A stretch of 64,000 nucleotides of DNA from Pelobacter propionicus DSM 2379. GTDB taxonomy: Bacteria; Desulfobacterota; Desulfuromonadia; Geobacterales; Pseudopelobacteraceae. The notes below the pieces were generated by a model. It made no database searches. It was not told where the DNA came from and worked only from the letters and a program-made list of their open reading frames with translations. Shown in pieces: positions 36,982 to 46,779 of this stretch; the first letter of the stretch is position 1, and each line of letters begins with the position of its first letter. The DNA lies in assembly GCF_000015045.1 (NCBI RefSeq), contig NC_008609.1:992001-1056000 (forward strand), read 5' to 3'. The position numbers and the translations under genes were made by a program.

Positions 36982-39900
36982 GGCGGTTATTTCTGCAGGT
37001 TGCCCTGCTGACGTTTCTGCTGTGCATTGGACTGCGCATCACCAGTGCAGAAGCCTATTACGTGTCATCGACTACTCCCGCGGACGACCCTTCCTATCTC
37101 GCGCCGGTTGCAGTGGATACGGTGATAGAGTTCGTTTTTTCCAGTGACGTTTACTGGAGCCAAATCTATAACAATAATAAACTGCGCATAACTCTGCGTC
37201 AGAAGAATACGACGGCGAACCTGCTCAGCCCCTCGGATTTTAAACGCTGGTCATCGTTTCTGGGCAGCTGGGTTGATCCCGATTTTGGGTTCAAATACGG
37301 AGTTAAGTACCGAGCATACCCATCGGCTAATCTGTTGCCTGATACGGAATACGAACTGGTCTTTTCAAAGAACATAAAGGATGCCGCTGGCAATACGCTT
37401 GGTACATCAGATACCATTATTCATTTCAAGACAGCCGCTGCCACTCCACCCGCAGCAACCATCATCGACAACGATCCCACCAATGGCGCCACCAACATTG
37501 CCCTGAATCTTTCGGAGATCACGGTCCGCTTCAACCAGCAAGTTGACTCAACAGAGGGAGGAAGCACTTCCATACTCAATTCGTCCAACTTCTCCGTTTC
37601 CCCTGCGGTGAGCGGTACCTATTCCTACGACTCCGGCGCGGCCCAGGGTAAGCTGACTCTATCTTCGGCACTTTCCGCCAGCACCACCTACACGGTGACG
37701 GTCAATAACGTGAAAGATGCCAACGGTCAGACGGTTGTCGGTCAGCCCTACACCTGGACATTTACCACCCGCTCCAGTGACACCACCAGGCCGACCGCCA
37801 GCGTGGTTACCCCCACGGCTACAACCTCCATTCCCGTCAGTCAGGATTTCATCATCCAGTTCAGCGAGGCCATGGACCCGGCCAGCATCACCGCTGCTAA
37901 TCTATATATTTCTGGCGTGACCGGTACGGTCACGTACGACAGCATCAACAACAGGGCCACCCTGACGACCAGTTCTTCTCTCGGTTATGGTACGGACTAC
38001 ACCCTGACCGTTTCCACTTCCGTCAGGGACCTGTCCCTGAACACCATGCTCAACCCACTGACATTTGCGTTCACAACTGTGCAGTTCACGACACCGGCGG
38101 CCATGAACGATTACTGCCAGATTCCCCCCTTCATCTCCGGTGGATCGGTCAAGCCGAACGTACTGCTCATGGTGGACAATTCCGGCAGCATGAACGAGTT
38201 CGCCTACAAGAATAAGGGGTACGGCGACAGCAACTACGACACCAGCTATGACAGCTCCAAGAGCTACTACGGCTATTTTGACACAGCCTACATGTACCAG
38301 TACGATACCTCCGCCAGTGGCCACTTCAAGATCGATACGTCCAAGACCATGAACAGGGAAAGCTTCTGGTCCGGCAACTTCCTGAACTGGCTGACCATGC
38401 GCCGGGTGGATGTGGTCCGCAAGGTGCTGGTTGGGGGCAAGATCACTCCCCGCTCCCTTGCCAATGCCAACTACGCCCTGATTCATGACGGTCCCGACCG
38501 GGATTACTACAAGCGGTATGGCAACAATTACTACATTGTCGACGACGGCAAAATCTACTCCTGCGGCACCACTGCTAACTGTTCAAAAAAGGATGCAACT
38601 ACCTACAACGGTAAGGTTTACGTGGGCGAAAACCCTCCGGAGGAGGGGCTTGTCGTCAAGATGTGGGACAAGATCAACTTCGGGATCATGTTCTTTAATG
38701 TCGGTAACAGGCTCGAGGACAGCCAGAATAGCGTCCGCGACGGCGGCTATCCGGCGGTGGATCTGGGCTCCACCGGAACCAACTTGATAACCCAGGTGGA
38801 GAATACCGATCCGGAAACCTGGACCCCTCTAGGAGAGACCTTCTTCGAGGCGACCCGCTACTTCATGGCTACCGACAGCGCCTACAACGGTGGCACCTAC
38901 AGCGGCAAAGACCCCATCGAGCACAGTTGTCAGAAGAACTTCGTCCTGATCCTGACCGACGGCGAAGCGACCAAAGACCGGAACCTGCCGGGCGGCAACT
39001 GGGGAACACCCATCACCGATTCGCATTTCAACGTGAAGACCTGGATGGACAAGATTGCCGATAACGAAGGTTCTACCAGCCAGTGGAACGTGTCGCCCAA
39101 TACTAGCGAGGGATCGTACTACCTGGAAGGGGCTGCCTACTGGGCGCACATGACCGACCTGCGCAGCGATACTCTGGGAAAGAGCAACATAAGCTCGAAT
39201 CAGAACATCACCACCTATGCCGTGTACGCCTTCGATGATTCTAACCTGGGGCGCGACCTGCTGCAGAAGACCTGCAAGTATGGCGGCTTCGATGACTCGG
39301 ACGGAACCGGCAAGCCGGACCAGCAGTCCAAGTGGGACAGTGACGCTAACGGCGTGCCGGACACATACTACGAAGCCCAAGATGGCAGCAAGCTGGAAGG
39401 GGAATTGCTGGCCGCTCTGCTGGATATCCTGACCCGCGTTTCATCGGGAACGGCAGCATCCATCCTCAACAACAGCGAGGGGAGCGGCGCCAGCCTTCTG
39501 CAGGCGGTCTTCTACCCCAAAAAGGCTTTTGAGAGCGGCACCGAGGTGAGCTGGATCGGCGAGATGCAGAATCTGTGGTACTACCTCGATCCCTATCTGC
39601 AGCTCAGCACGATCCGCGTGGATACGGAAAGCGACTACAAGCTGAACCTGAAGGATGACAATATCGCCCAGTTCTATTTCGACGGTGACAAGACCCGGGT
39701 CAGGTTGCTGAAGGATGTCAAGGGGGACGGAACACAGCTGACCCTTGTTGGTGCATCCTACGACCCCGACGACACCACCAATGTCAAGAGCCTGTGGCGG
39801 GCCGGTCGCTTGCTCTGGAGCCGTGACCTGGTCAGCGACAACCGCACCATATTCACCCACACCGGCGTATCGACTCTCGATGTGCTGGAGAATACAGCGA

Positions 39901-41987
39901 ACGAGAGTACGCACCTGGCTAACTTCGCGAGCAGCGTGCTCAAGGACGACACCACGATTCAGGGGTACCTCCAGGCGGCCAATGCCACAGAGGCGGACAA
40001 GATCATCTCCTATGTGCGTGGCATCGACCAGTCAGGCTACCGTTCCCGCACCGCCATAATCGCCGGCGCCAGCGGTACCTGGCGCTTGGGTGATATTGTT
40101 AGTTCAACTCCCAAGATTCAGGGTAACGTGGCGCTGAACGCCTACTCTCAGAGTACTCCCACCGGCTATAACGACTCCTCCTATAAGAAATTTGCCCAGT
40201 CAAACGACTATAAAAACCGGGGCATGGCTTATGTCGGCGCCAATGACGGCATGCTGCACACGTTCCGCATGGGGGTGCTCAAGGAGTTGACCGATCCCTG
40301 CCGCGTGACGTCACCTTCCGCCGACTGCGCGGCGGACAAGTCACAGCTGAACGACTATACCGTTGACAGCAGCGGGGCGAACAGTAACACCAGGGCCGAT
40401 GCCTCCGACAAATTGGGGCGGGAGGAGTGGACCTTTATTCCCCGCCAAATGCTCCCTTATCTCAAGTACCTTGCCGATCCCGATTATTCGCATCTGTTCT
40501 ACGTGGATGGCGCGCAGCTCATCGTCGATGTGGCCACCAACAAGCCGGCAACCTATGATACATCCAAGTACCCCAACTGTGGCACGAACTATTGGGAGTG
40601 TCCCAAACAGACTGTCTTCAGCAATGACGTTTCCGGGGACACGACAAATAATTTGGACACATCCAATACCAGCTGGCGGACTGTTCTGATCGGCGGCACC
40701 GGTCTGGGCGGCGCGAGCAGAAACCGCGGCGGCACCGGTCTCTGCACCGGCGGCGGCAGCGACTGTGTGAAAACGCCGGTGGCCGATCTGGGATATTCCG
40801 GTTATTACGCGCTGGATATCACCAATCCCCAAGCGCCGAAGTATCTCTGGGAGTTTCCCGGCAATACGACCGCTGTGGGGAACCTGGGATTCGCCACGAC
40901 CGGGCCGGTGATCATCCGTGTCGGTGACAAGAACCAAAACGGACGATGGTTCGCGGTCTTTGCCTCGGGGCCGACCGGGCCGATAGAAACAATTACCCAT
41001 CAGTTCCTGGGGCGCTCCGATCAGAACCTGAAACTGTTTGTCGTGGATATCGCGACCGGGGCGCTTGTCAGGACGATTGACACGGGAATTACCAACGCGT
41101 TCGCCGGTTCCGTCTCCAACTCGGCCATTGACAATGATCGCAACAGCAGCACCAAGTCCGGATTCTATCAGGATGATGCCGCCTACATCGGCTATGTTCA
41201 GAAGGTCGATGCCAGCAATTGGACGAGAGGCGGTGTGATCAGACTGGTTACCAGGGAGAGCGTGGATCCCAGCACATGGTCCACCAGCACGGTTATTGCT
41301 GATGATCCTACCAGTAGCACCATCAATATCGGGCCTGTTACCACCGCCATAACTAAACTGCAGGACAGAGTCAACAAGAAACAGTGGCTGTACTTCGGAA
41401 GCGGCCGCTACTTTTTTAAGAATGCCACCCAGGTGGATGACGGTGACACTCAGCGCAGGCTGTTCGGAGTTACGGAACCCTGGTATAACGGTACGACGCA
41501 GAAGATCGATCCGACCATGACCGGTAGCCTCTCATTTTCCGATCTCGATGATCAGACTACATCGCCGAGTTCGGCTCTCGCCTCGGGCAAGAAGGGGTGG
41601 TACATCAATCTCGATACATCGGCACTTAACGACGGCTACTCATCCGAGAGGGTCATAACCGACCCGGTCGCATCTACAAGCGGGGTTGTTTACTTTACGA
41701 CATTCCGTCCCACCTCCGATGTGTGCGGCTATGGCGGGGGTTCCTACATCTGGGCGGTGGGATATGCCACGGGAACTTCAGCGCCGGGCAATGCCATGAA
41801 GGGGAAGCTGCTGGTTCAGGTTTCCACCGGCGCCTTTGCGGAAATCTCCATGTCATCCGGTTTTACGGCAAAGGACAATCGCCGGACTACCGACATGATC
41901 CAGGGGGTTCCCCCCAAGGCCCAGGGACTCTCGATTCTGGCTAACCCCAAGCCGATTAAGAAGATCATTCACTATCAGGAAAAGTAG
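36978..41987 (+). CDS. pilY1: PilY1-type pilus tip/adhesin protein
   Basis: 1,669 residues. Signal peptide, then three Ig-like Big_5 repeats (residues ~35-370; each ends in the 'FxF' strand such as IIHFKTAA, WTFTTRSS, FAFTTVQF). A von Willebrand A domain begins at VLLMVDNSGSMNEF near residue 396 with the MIDAS D-x-S-x-S and later FVLILTDGEAT. A D-x-D-x-N-x-x-x-D loop (DSDANGVPD) lies near 789. The C-terminal part (from ~1030) is the PilY1 beta-propeller with YVGANDGMLHTF and IDNDRNSSTKSGF. It acts at the pilus tip or outer membrane with the minor pilins that follow. Confidence 0.92.
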   Translation: MRRLFLQVALLTFLLCIGLRITSAEAYYVSSTTPADDPSYLAPVAVDTVIEFVFSSDVYWSQIYNNNKLRITLRQKNTTANLLSPSDFKRWSSFLGSWVDPDFGFKYGVKYRAYPSANLLPDTEYELVFSKNIKDAAGNTLGTSDTIIHFKTAAATPPAATIIDNDPTNGATNIALNLSEITVRFNQQVDSTEGGSTSILNSSNFSVSPAVSGTYSYDSGAAQGKLTLSSALSASTTYTVTVNNVKDANGQTVVGQPYTWTFTTRSSDTTRPTASVVTPTATTSIPVSQDFIIQFSEAMDPASITAANLYISGVTGTVTYDSINNRATLTTSSSLGYGTDYTLTVSTSVRDLSLNTMLNPLTFAFTTVQFTTPAAMNDYCQIPPFISGGSVKPNVLLMVDNSGSMNEFAYKNKGYGDSNYDTSYDSSKSYYGYFDTAYMYQYDTSASGHFKIDTSKTMNRESFWSGNFLNWLTMRRVDVVRKVLVGGKITPRSLANANYALIHDGPDRDYYKRYGNNYYIVDDGKIYSCGTTANCSKKDATTYNGKVYVGENPPEEGLVVKMWDKINFGIMFFNVGNRLEDSQNSVRDGGYPAVDLGSTGTNLITQVENTDPETWTPLGETFFEATRYFMATDSAYNGGTYSGKDPIEHSCQKNFVLILTDGEATKDRNLPGGNWGTPITDSHFNVKTWMDKIADNEGSTSQWNVSPNTSEGSYYLEGAAYWAHMTDLRSDTLGKSNISSNQNITTYAVYAFDDSNLGRDLLQKTCKYGGFDDSDGTGKPDQQSKWDSDANGVPDTYYEAQDGSKLEGELLAALLDILTRVSSGTAASILNNSEGSGASLLQAVFYPKKAFESGTEVSWIGEMQNLWYYLDPYLQLSTIRVDTESDYKLNLKDDNIAQFYFDGDKTRVRLLKDVKGDGTQLTLVGASYDPDDTTNVKSLWRAGRLLWSRDLVSDNRTIFTHTGVSTLDVLENTANESTHLANFASSVLKDDTTIQGYLQAANATEADKIISYVRGIDQSGYRSRTAIIAGASGTWRLGDIVSSTPKIQGNVALNAYSQSTPTGYNDSSYKKFAQSNDYKNRGMAYVGANDGMLHTFRMGVLKELTDPCRVTSPSADCAADKSQLNDYTVDSSGANSNTRADASDKLGREEWTFIPRQMLPYLKYLADPDYSHLFYVDGAQLIVDVATNKPATYDTSKYPNCGTNYWECPKQTVFSNDVSGDTTNNLDTSNTSWRTVLIGGTGLGGASRNRGGTGLCTGGGSDCVKTPVADLGYSGYYALDITNPQAPKYLWEFPGNTTAVGNLGFATTGPVIIRVGDKNQNGRWFAVFASGPTGPIETITHQFLGRSDQNLKLFVVDIATGALVRTIDTGITNAFAGSVSNSAIDNDRNSSTKSGFYQDDAAYIGYVQKVDASNWTRGGVIRLVTRESVDPSTWSTSTVIADDPTSSTINIGPVTTAITKLQDRVNKKQWLYFGSGRYFFKNATQVDDGDTQRRLFGVTEPWYNGTTQKIDPTMTGSLSFSDLDDQTTSPSSALASGKKGWYINLDTSALNDGYSSERVITDPVASTSGVVYFTTFRPTSDVCGYGGGSYIWAVGYATGTSAPGNAMKGKLLVQVSTGAFAEISMSSGFTAKDNRRTTDMIQGVPPKAQGLSILANPKPIKKIIHYQEK

Positions 41988-42025
41988 CCGCAAGCGGGGT
42001 ATGATTCAGGGGTATGGAGGCAGAC

Positions 42026-42541
42026 ATGGCTGGAAAGGAGAATATCAATTCCTCGCGGGGCTTTTCGCTGACCGAGTTGATCATCGTGATCTTTCTGATC
42101 TCGGCTGTTCTCGCCATAGCCACTCTGAATTTCAGTCACTGGCAGAGAAAGTACAACATCGAAGCCCAGGTGAAGGAAATGCTCTCCGACCTGACCGCCG
42201 TGCGCCAGATGGCCATCCAGACCAAGAAGAGACATCGGGTGACCCTGAACCCGAAGATGATTTCGTTTCGCCGCTACAGCAGTGAATCCGATGCAACGGG
42301 CACTCCGGTGTTCAATAGGAATCTGAATTATACGATTCAGAAGTTTTCATCGGGCACCTTAAGCTCTTTTAGCGATACCGTCATCAAGATTAACGACCGA
42401 GGTTATACAGAGAGTGTTAGCGATCATATGACTATTGCAGTGGGCGTTGGCTTGGGTGAGCCTGCGTACAACTGTCTTGTTGTTCATTGGGCACGGGTTA
42501 ATGTGGGGAAAATAAATGGCAATTCATGTGAGTTCCAATAG
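42026..42541 (+). CDS. Minor pilin, FimT/FimU (GspH) type
   Basis: 171 residues from ATG 42026; TATGGAGGCAGAC decides this over ATG 42014. The leader ends at RG, cleaved before FSLTELIIVIFLISAVLAIATL with glutamate at position 5 of the mature protein. A GspH-like beta domain follows (QVKEMLSDLTAVRQMAIQTKKRHRVTL). It should be processed by the peptidase at 31,994 and join the priming complex under PilY1. It overlaps the next gene by 26 bases. Confidence 0.88.
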   Translation: MAGKENINSSRGFSLTELIIVIFLISAVLAIATLNFSHWQRKYNIEAQVKEMLSDLTAVRQMAIQTKKRHRVTLNPKMISFRRYSSESDATGTPVFNRNLNYTIQKFSSGTLSSFSDTVIKINDRGYTESVSDHMTIAVGVGLGEPAYNCLVVHWARVNVGKINGNSCEFQ

Positions 42542-42911
42542 CAAGGGCTTTACCCTGATCGAGTTTCTGGTCGCCATCGTAATTCTGATGGTGGGGCTGC
42601 TCGGCCTGTTGCAGACGGTCAATTATGCGATCGTGCACAACATGGGAAACCAGTTGCGCCAAGAGGCGCTCATGCTGGCCGATGAAAGAATGAACACGGA
42701 GAAGGCCAGGTCCTACGACATGATCGATGTGGTCCAGCGCAGTTTTTCCACCAGCCGGATGGTAAACGGGGCCTTCCGCAGTTATTCGGTCTCCCAGAGC
42801 GTTACGGAGCCGACAAGCCGGACCAAGCAGATTGAATTGCAGATTATCTGGCACTACAAGGGAGAGCGCTACACTCATTCCGTACTGTCCCTCATTTCCG
42901 AATTTGAGTAA
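42516..42911 (+). CDS. pilV: Minor pilin PilV-like
   Basis: 131 residues. The class III leader SNSKG precedes FTLIEFLVAIVILMVGLLGLL, with the glutamate at mature position 5 and the MVGLLGL segment typical of PilV. The soluble part is short (about 95 residues) and ends QIELQIIWHYKGERYTHSV. It lies between the FimT/U and PilW pilins, the standard order of the minor-pilin operon. Confidence 0.9.
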   Translation: MAIHVSSNSKGFTLIEFLVAIVILMVGLLGLLQTVNYAIVHNMGNQLRQEALMLADERMNTEKARSYDMIDVVQRSFSTSRMVNGAFRSYSVSQSVTEPTSRTKQIELQIIWHYKGERYTHSVLSLISEFE

Positions 42912-42929
42912 CGCGGCTCGGAGGCTGTT

Positions 42930-44174
42930 ATGTTGAATTCCCGAAAGGGCTTTACCCTTGTTGAGATGGTTGTCGTCATGGCGGTGTTTCTCGTCGTGGT
43001 CATGATCACCGCCGATGCTTTCAAGACCATCCTTACCCAGGTGACCAAGCTTACCAAGTCCGAGGAGAGCAATATTGAAGGAATGCTCGGGTTAGAGATG
43101 TTCCGGCATGATATCCAGCAGGCCGGTTTTGGTCTGCCCTATTCGTTCCTTTCGCCGATCAAGTACGCTGAGGCCGGCGTCACCCCAGCAAATAAATTCA
43201 ATGATGGCACGAGTACAACTGCAAGCGCCGTTCCCCGTGCCGTTGTGGCTGGTGATGATCTCGCTGCTGTCACCGACTCTGGCAGTTACAATATCCTCGG
43301 TGATACGGATTACCTGGTTCTGAAAGCCTCCTCGCTGGGGCTCAATGCCGCCTCCCAGAAGTGGACTTACATGCCCTTTGACGACAGTGTTGCGAGCTCG
43401 CCCCCCCACATATGGCCTTCGGGAAACATGGACAGTGGCACTGATCGGGTGATCGTGATGCGAAAGGCTTTTTCCGAAGCCACCTACACCAATCAGCTTA
43501 TTGTCAAAGACTCCGAGACGTTCTCTGCAATTTACGACAGTGACGGATTTGATGAAGATGATAAAGCCTTCAGACCAACGCTCAAGGAAGAGGTCTACTA
43601 CCTCTACGGTATTACGCCAGGATCTGCAGCTCGCATGCCTTTCAATCGTGCCGACTTCTTCGTCGCCGCCCCATCGGATTCCTCGCAAAGGCCGGCCTTC
43701 TGCGCCGAGAATACCGGAATATTCTACAAGGGGGTTGTCAATCACGGGGATGGCAAACTGAACTACATCCCCCTCCTGGATTGTGTTGCCGATATGCAGG
43801 TCGTCTTTGGGTGGGATGTGGATGATGGCCAGGGCAATGAGGGGCAGGATGGCGCCGTCGACACCTACTCGACCCCTTTGGCACTCAATAACGTCGATAT
43901 TACGGTTTCACCATCGGCGCACAAGACACGGGTTACCACTGCCCTGGCTGATGCCGAAAAATTGCGCGCCAGCCTCAAGCTGGTAAAGGTCTACCTGCTC
44001 GCCCAGCTTGGTCGCCGTAATCCCGGATTTCAGAGCGCCGAGACCATCAGGGTTGGAAACGTGTCCACGGATGGCCTGAGTAAAGTGCATACTCTGACGA
44101 CAAACATGCGCCAGTACCACTGGAAGGTCTATCGAGTTGTGGTAAGCCCTAAAAACCTTCAGGCAAATCAGTGA
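42930..44174 (+). CDS. pilW: Minor pilin PilW-like
   Basis: 414 residues. Leader RKG then FTLVEMVVVMAVFLVVVMITADAF, followed by EMFRHDIQQAGFGLPY, the characteristic PilW segment. The large C-terminal domain has many polar beta strands and contains FCAENTGIFYKGVV and DMQVVFGWDVDDG. PilW bridges the other minor pilins in the tip complex. Its stop overlaps the pilX reading frame. Confidence 0.9.
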   Translation: MLNSRKGFTLVEMVVVMAVFLVVVMITADAFKTILTQVTKLTKSEESNIEGMLGLEMFRHDIQQAGFGLPYSFLSPIKYAEAGVTPANKFNDGTSTTASAVPRAVVAGDDLAAVTDSGSYNILGDTDYLVLKASSLGLNAASQKWTYMPFDDSVASSPPHIWPSGNMDSGTDRVIVMRKAFSEATYTNQLIVKDSETFSAIYDSDGFDEDDKAFRPTLKEEVYYLYGITPGSAARMPFNRADFFVAAPSDSSQRPAFCAENTGIFYKGVVNHGDGKLNYIPLLDCVADMQVVFGWDVDDGQGNEGQDGAVDTYSTPLALNNVDITVSPSAHKTRVTTALADAEKLRASLKLVKVYLLAQLGRRNPGFQSAETIRVGNVSTDGLSKVHTLTTNMRQYHWKVYRVVVSPKNLQANQ

Positions 44175-44191
44175 CTTTGAGGAGTTATTTC

Positions 44192-44809
44192 ATGAAACCC
44201 ATTGTGGCTGGCCAAGATGGTTTCGCATTAGTAACGTCACTGCTTATGACGTTTATTTCACTCGTTATGGTCATGGCGATCATGTACATGATTTCACGGA
44301 ATATTGAGATGATGGGCGGAATGAAGCGCTATAAAACTGCGCTCGAGGCAGGGCAGGGCGGCACTGAAATAGTTGTCAAGGAAATCATACCGGAGATACT
44401 GAAGAACTATACAGATGCCGATCTGATTACGAAGCTGCAATCTGCTTTTAACGGTGTCACGCTTACAGTGTTGGCAGATAAGGAATGCCTGAAAGATAAG
44501 ATTACTAAGGATGAATCCGAATGGGATGCTTCCTACAGCCGTTCGTTAAATCCGAAGGTGTCTCCCGACTTCACCCTGAAACTCACGGCAGCGCAGGGGC
44601 AGCCATACAGCGTATATACTAAAATAGTTGATACTGTTCTCGGTAATACCGACATGAGTGGCCTGCAACTTGAAGGGGCTGGCGTTGCGGAGTCGCTAAC
44701 GGTCATTACACCTCAGCACCTTCCCTATGTGTACAGGGTTGAAGTTCAGGCTGAGCGTGAGACAAATGCTCACGAACAGGCAAATATCTCTGTTCTTTAT
44801 GCCTATTGA
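44192..44809 (+). CDS. pilX: Minor pilin-like PilX
   Basis: 205 residues from ATG 44192; GAGGAG seven bases upstream supports it over a GTG at 44171. The N-terminus GQDGFALVTSLLMTFISLVMVMAIMYM resembles the atypical PilX leader (G-x-A-L-V). The soluble domain starts with SRNIEMMGGMKRYKTALEAGQGG, where the A-x-x-A-G-x-E-like pattern is shared with PilX proteins. It is the last gene of the PilY1 cluster. About 300 bases follow before pilM and they hold only the promoter listed next. Confidence 0.82.
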   Translation: MKPIVAGQDGFALVTSLLMTFISLVMVMAIMYMISRNIEMMGGMKRYKTALEAGQGGTEIVVKEIIPEILKNYTDADLITKLQSAFNGVTLTVLADKECLKDKITKDESEWDASYSRSLNPKVSPDFTLKLTAAQGQPYSVYTKIVDTVLGNTDMSGLQLEGAGVAESLTVITPQHLPYVYRVEVQAERETNAHEQANISVLYAY

Positions 44810-44902
44810 TAGAACCGTAGAGGTACGAAGCATCCATGTCGTTCAGTGATGTGGTTTTTTGAAGTTACTATGGGTGCTGAACGTGGTAATTGCATAATTT
44901 TC

Positions 44903-44930
44903 TTGACATGCGTCCGAATTATTGTAAGTG
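44903..44930 (+). promoter_or_regulatory. Putative sigma-70 promoter of pilMNOPQ
   Basis: TTGACA at 44903-44908 is a perfect -35 element; TAAGTG at 44925-44930 (16-base spacing) is a modest -10. It would start a ~175-base leader before pilM. The remaining intergenic sequence from 44,810 to 45,112 is AT-rich and shows no gene. Confidence 0.45.
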
Positions 44931-45112
44931 ATAACCAGTGTTTTAATATTGATACCGTATCTCTGGATAACCGTCTCACTTAGTTTTTGTTGCAAAATCA
45001 ACTGTAAGAAAATGGTGTGCTGAAAAACCACAGAAAGGCATCGCGCTTCGGCCTGTTTTTCGCGAGAACGTGGAAACGTTTTAAATCTGAGTCGTTTACG
45101 GGAATACACAAT

Positions 45113-46168
45113 ATGCTTTTTTTTAACAGGAAAAAAGAAGTCATCGGCATAGATATCGGGTCCAGTTCTGTAAAGCTCGTGCATCTTCAGGAGCATAAGG
45201 GGGGCTACCAGTTGCTTGAAGTTGGTATTATTCCGCTTCCTCCCGAGGCCATTGTCGATAATGCTTTCATGGACAGTTCATCCATTGTTGAGACAATAAA
45301 AAACCTCATTTCCAGTCTGGGGGTAAAGATCAAGGATGTTGCCTGCTCCATATCGGGGAATTCCGTTATTATCCGGAAAATATCGCTTCCCACCATGCCT
45401 CCTGAAGAACTTGAAGACCAGATCGGCTGGGAGGCAGAGCAGTACATCCCCTTTGATATCAATGACGTAAATATTGATTTTCAGATCCTATCACAAGACA
45501 GTTTTGATCCCTCCAAGATGAATGTATTGCTTGTGGCCAGCAAAAAAGACATCATCAATGACTATGTTACTGTTTTCAACGAAGCGGGGTTGCTGTTGTC
45601 CGTTGTTGATGTTGATTCGTTTGCCGTACAGAACGCTTTTGAAATAAACTACGACGTTAACCCCGATGAAGTCCTCGCATTGGTGAATATTGGCGCTGGA
45701 GTGATGAACATCAATGTTGTCAAGGGAGGAGTCACGCTGTTTACCCGTGACGTTCAAATGGGTGGGAACCTTTTTACGGAAGAGATACAGAAGCAGATGG
45801 GAGTAAGCGGTGTTGAAGCGGATGCGATGAAAACTTTGGCGCATGAAACCTGCAGTGAAGCTCTTTCCGATGTCATCAGCAGGGTTAACGATTCCATCAC
45901 GCAAGAAATCAGACGTTCTCTTGATTTCTACAACTCTTCGACCAATGAAGACAGTATTACTAGGATCTTTGCCAGCGGTGGTTGTACGAAAATGTACAAA
46001 CTGGTCACGACAATCAACGAAAAACTGGGATTGCCGGTTGAAATCATTAATCCCTTTGCAAAGCTTCACTATGCTGATAAGGATTTTGACCCTGAATACC
46101 TGCAGGAAATCAGTCCGCTGATGGCGGTCACCGTCGGACTTGCTATAAGGAGGGTCGGGGACAAATGA
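45113..46168 (+). CDS. pilM: Type IV pilus assembly ATPase-like protein PilM
   Basis: 351 residues from ATG 45113, which gives the normal PilM start; the open frame extends to 45017. It has the actin/FtsA fold: EVIGIDIGSSSVKLVHL (phosphate 1), EALALVNIGAGVMNINVV (phosphate 2) and RIFASGGCTKMYKL (adenosine). PilM lies in the cytoplasm and binds the N-terminal tail of PilN. First gene of a tight pilMNOPQ operon, overlapping pilN by four bases. Confidence 0.95.
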   Translation: MLFFNRKKEVIGIDIGSSSVKLVHLQEHKGGYQLLEVGIIPLPPEAIVDNAFMDSSSIVETIKNLISSLGVKIKDVACSISGNSVIIRKISLPTMPPEELEDQIGWEAEQYIPFDINDVNIDFQILSQDSFDPSKMNVLLVASKKDIINDYVTVFNEAGLLLSVVDVDSFAVQNAFEINYDVNPDEVLALVNIGAGVMNINVVKGGVTLFTRDVQMGGNLFTEEIQKQMGVSGVEADAMKTLAHETCSEALSDVISRVNDSITQEIRRSLDFYNSSTNEDSITRIFASGGCTKMYKLVTTINEKLGLPVEIINPFAKLHYADKDFDPEYLQEISPLMAVTVGLAIRRVGDK

Positions 46169-46746
46169 TAAAGATTAACCTCTTGCCGGTCAGGGCTGCA
46201 AAAAAGAAGGAGACTGCCGTTCAGCAGATTGCTATTTTCTGCGCCGGCGTCGTGCTTGTGCTGGCCGTAATTATGACCATGTTTTTTGTGAAAAAAACGC
46301 AGATAGCGGATACAAGAAACGATATTGCGACAGCAAACGATAAGATTAATGAGCTGAAAAAGAGAATCGGAAAGCTGGAGGAATTGAAAACACTCAAAGA
46401 TCAGGTCAAGAAAAAACTAGATGTCCTGACCCAGTTGCGCAAGAACAAAATCGGCCCTGCGCGTAGGCTTGCCACCCTGAGTGACTGCACTCCTGATAAG
46501 TTGTGGCTTACTTCCTATGGCGAAACAGGTACTGATATCAAGATCTCGGGCTTTGCCCTCAATGAGGACCTGATAGCGGCCTTTATGAGAAATATCGAAT
46601 CGTCATCCGATTATATGGGAGTTGAACTTCTTGTTTCCGAACAGAAAGAGATGGATGGCTCAAAAATTAAACGCTTCGATCTTGCATGCAAACTACAAAT
46701 GTCCAATGAGCCCCCAGCGGAAGAGAAAGCTTCCGTACCCCAATAG
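46165..46746 (+). CDS. pilN: Type IV pilus alignment protein PilN
   Basis: 193 residues. The cytoplasmic start MIKINLLPVRAAKKKE is the conserved PilM-binding motif (INLLP). One membrane segment (IAIFCAGVVLVLAVIMTMFFV) is followed by a coiled coil (residues ~48-90) and a ferredoxin-like periplasmic domain (LWLTSYGETGTDIKISGFALNEDLIAAFMRNIE). It dimerises with PilO. Confidence 0.93.
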   Translation: MIKINLLPVRAAKKKETAVQQIAIFCAGVVLVLAVIMTMFFVKKTQIADTRNDIATANDKINELKKRIGKLEELKTLKDQVKKKLDVLTQLRKNKIGPARRLATLSDCTPDKLWLTSYGETGTDIKISGFALNEDLIAAFMRNIESSSDYMGVELLVSEQKEMDGSKIKRFDLACKLQMSNEPPAEEKASVPQ

Positions 46747-46779
46747 ATGGTTTATTAACTCAATAAGAACGGATTAATT

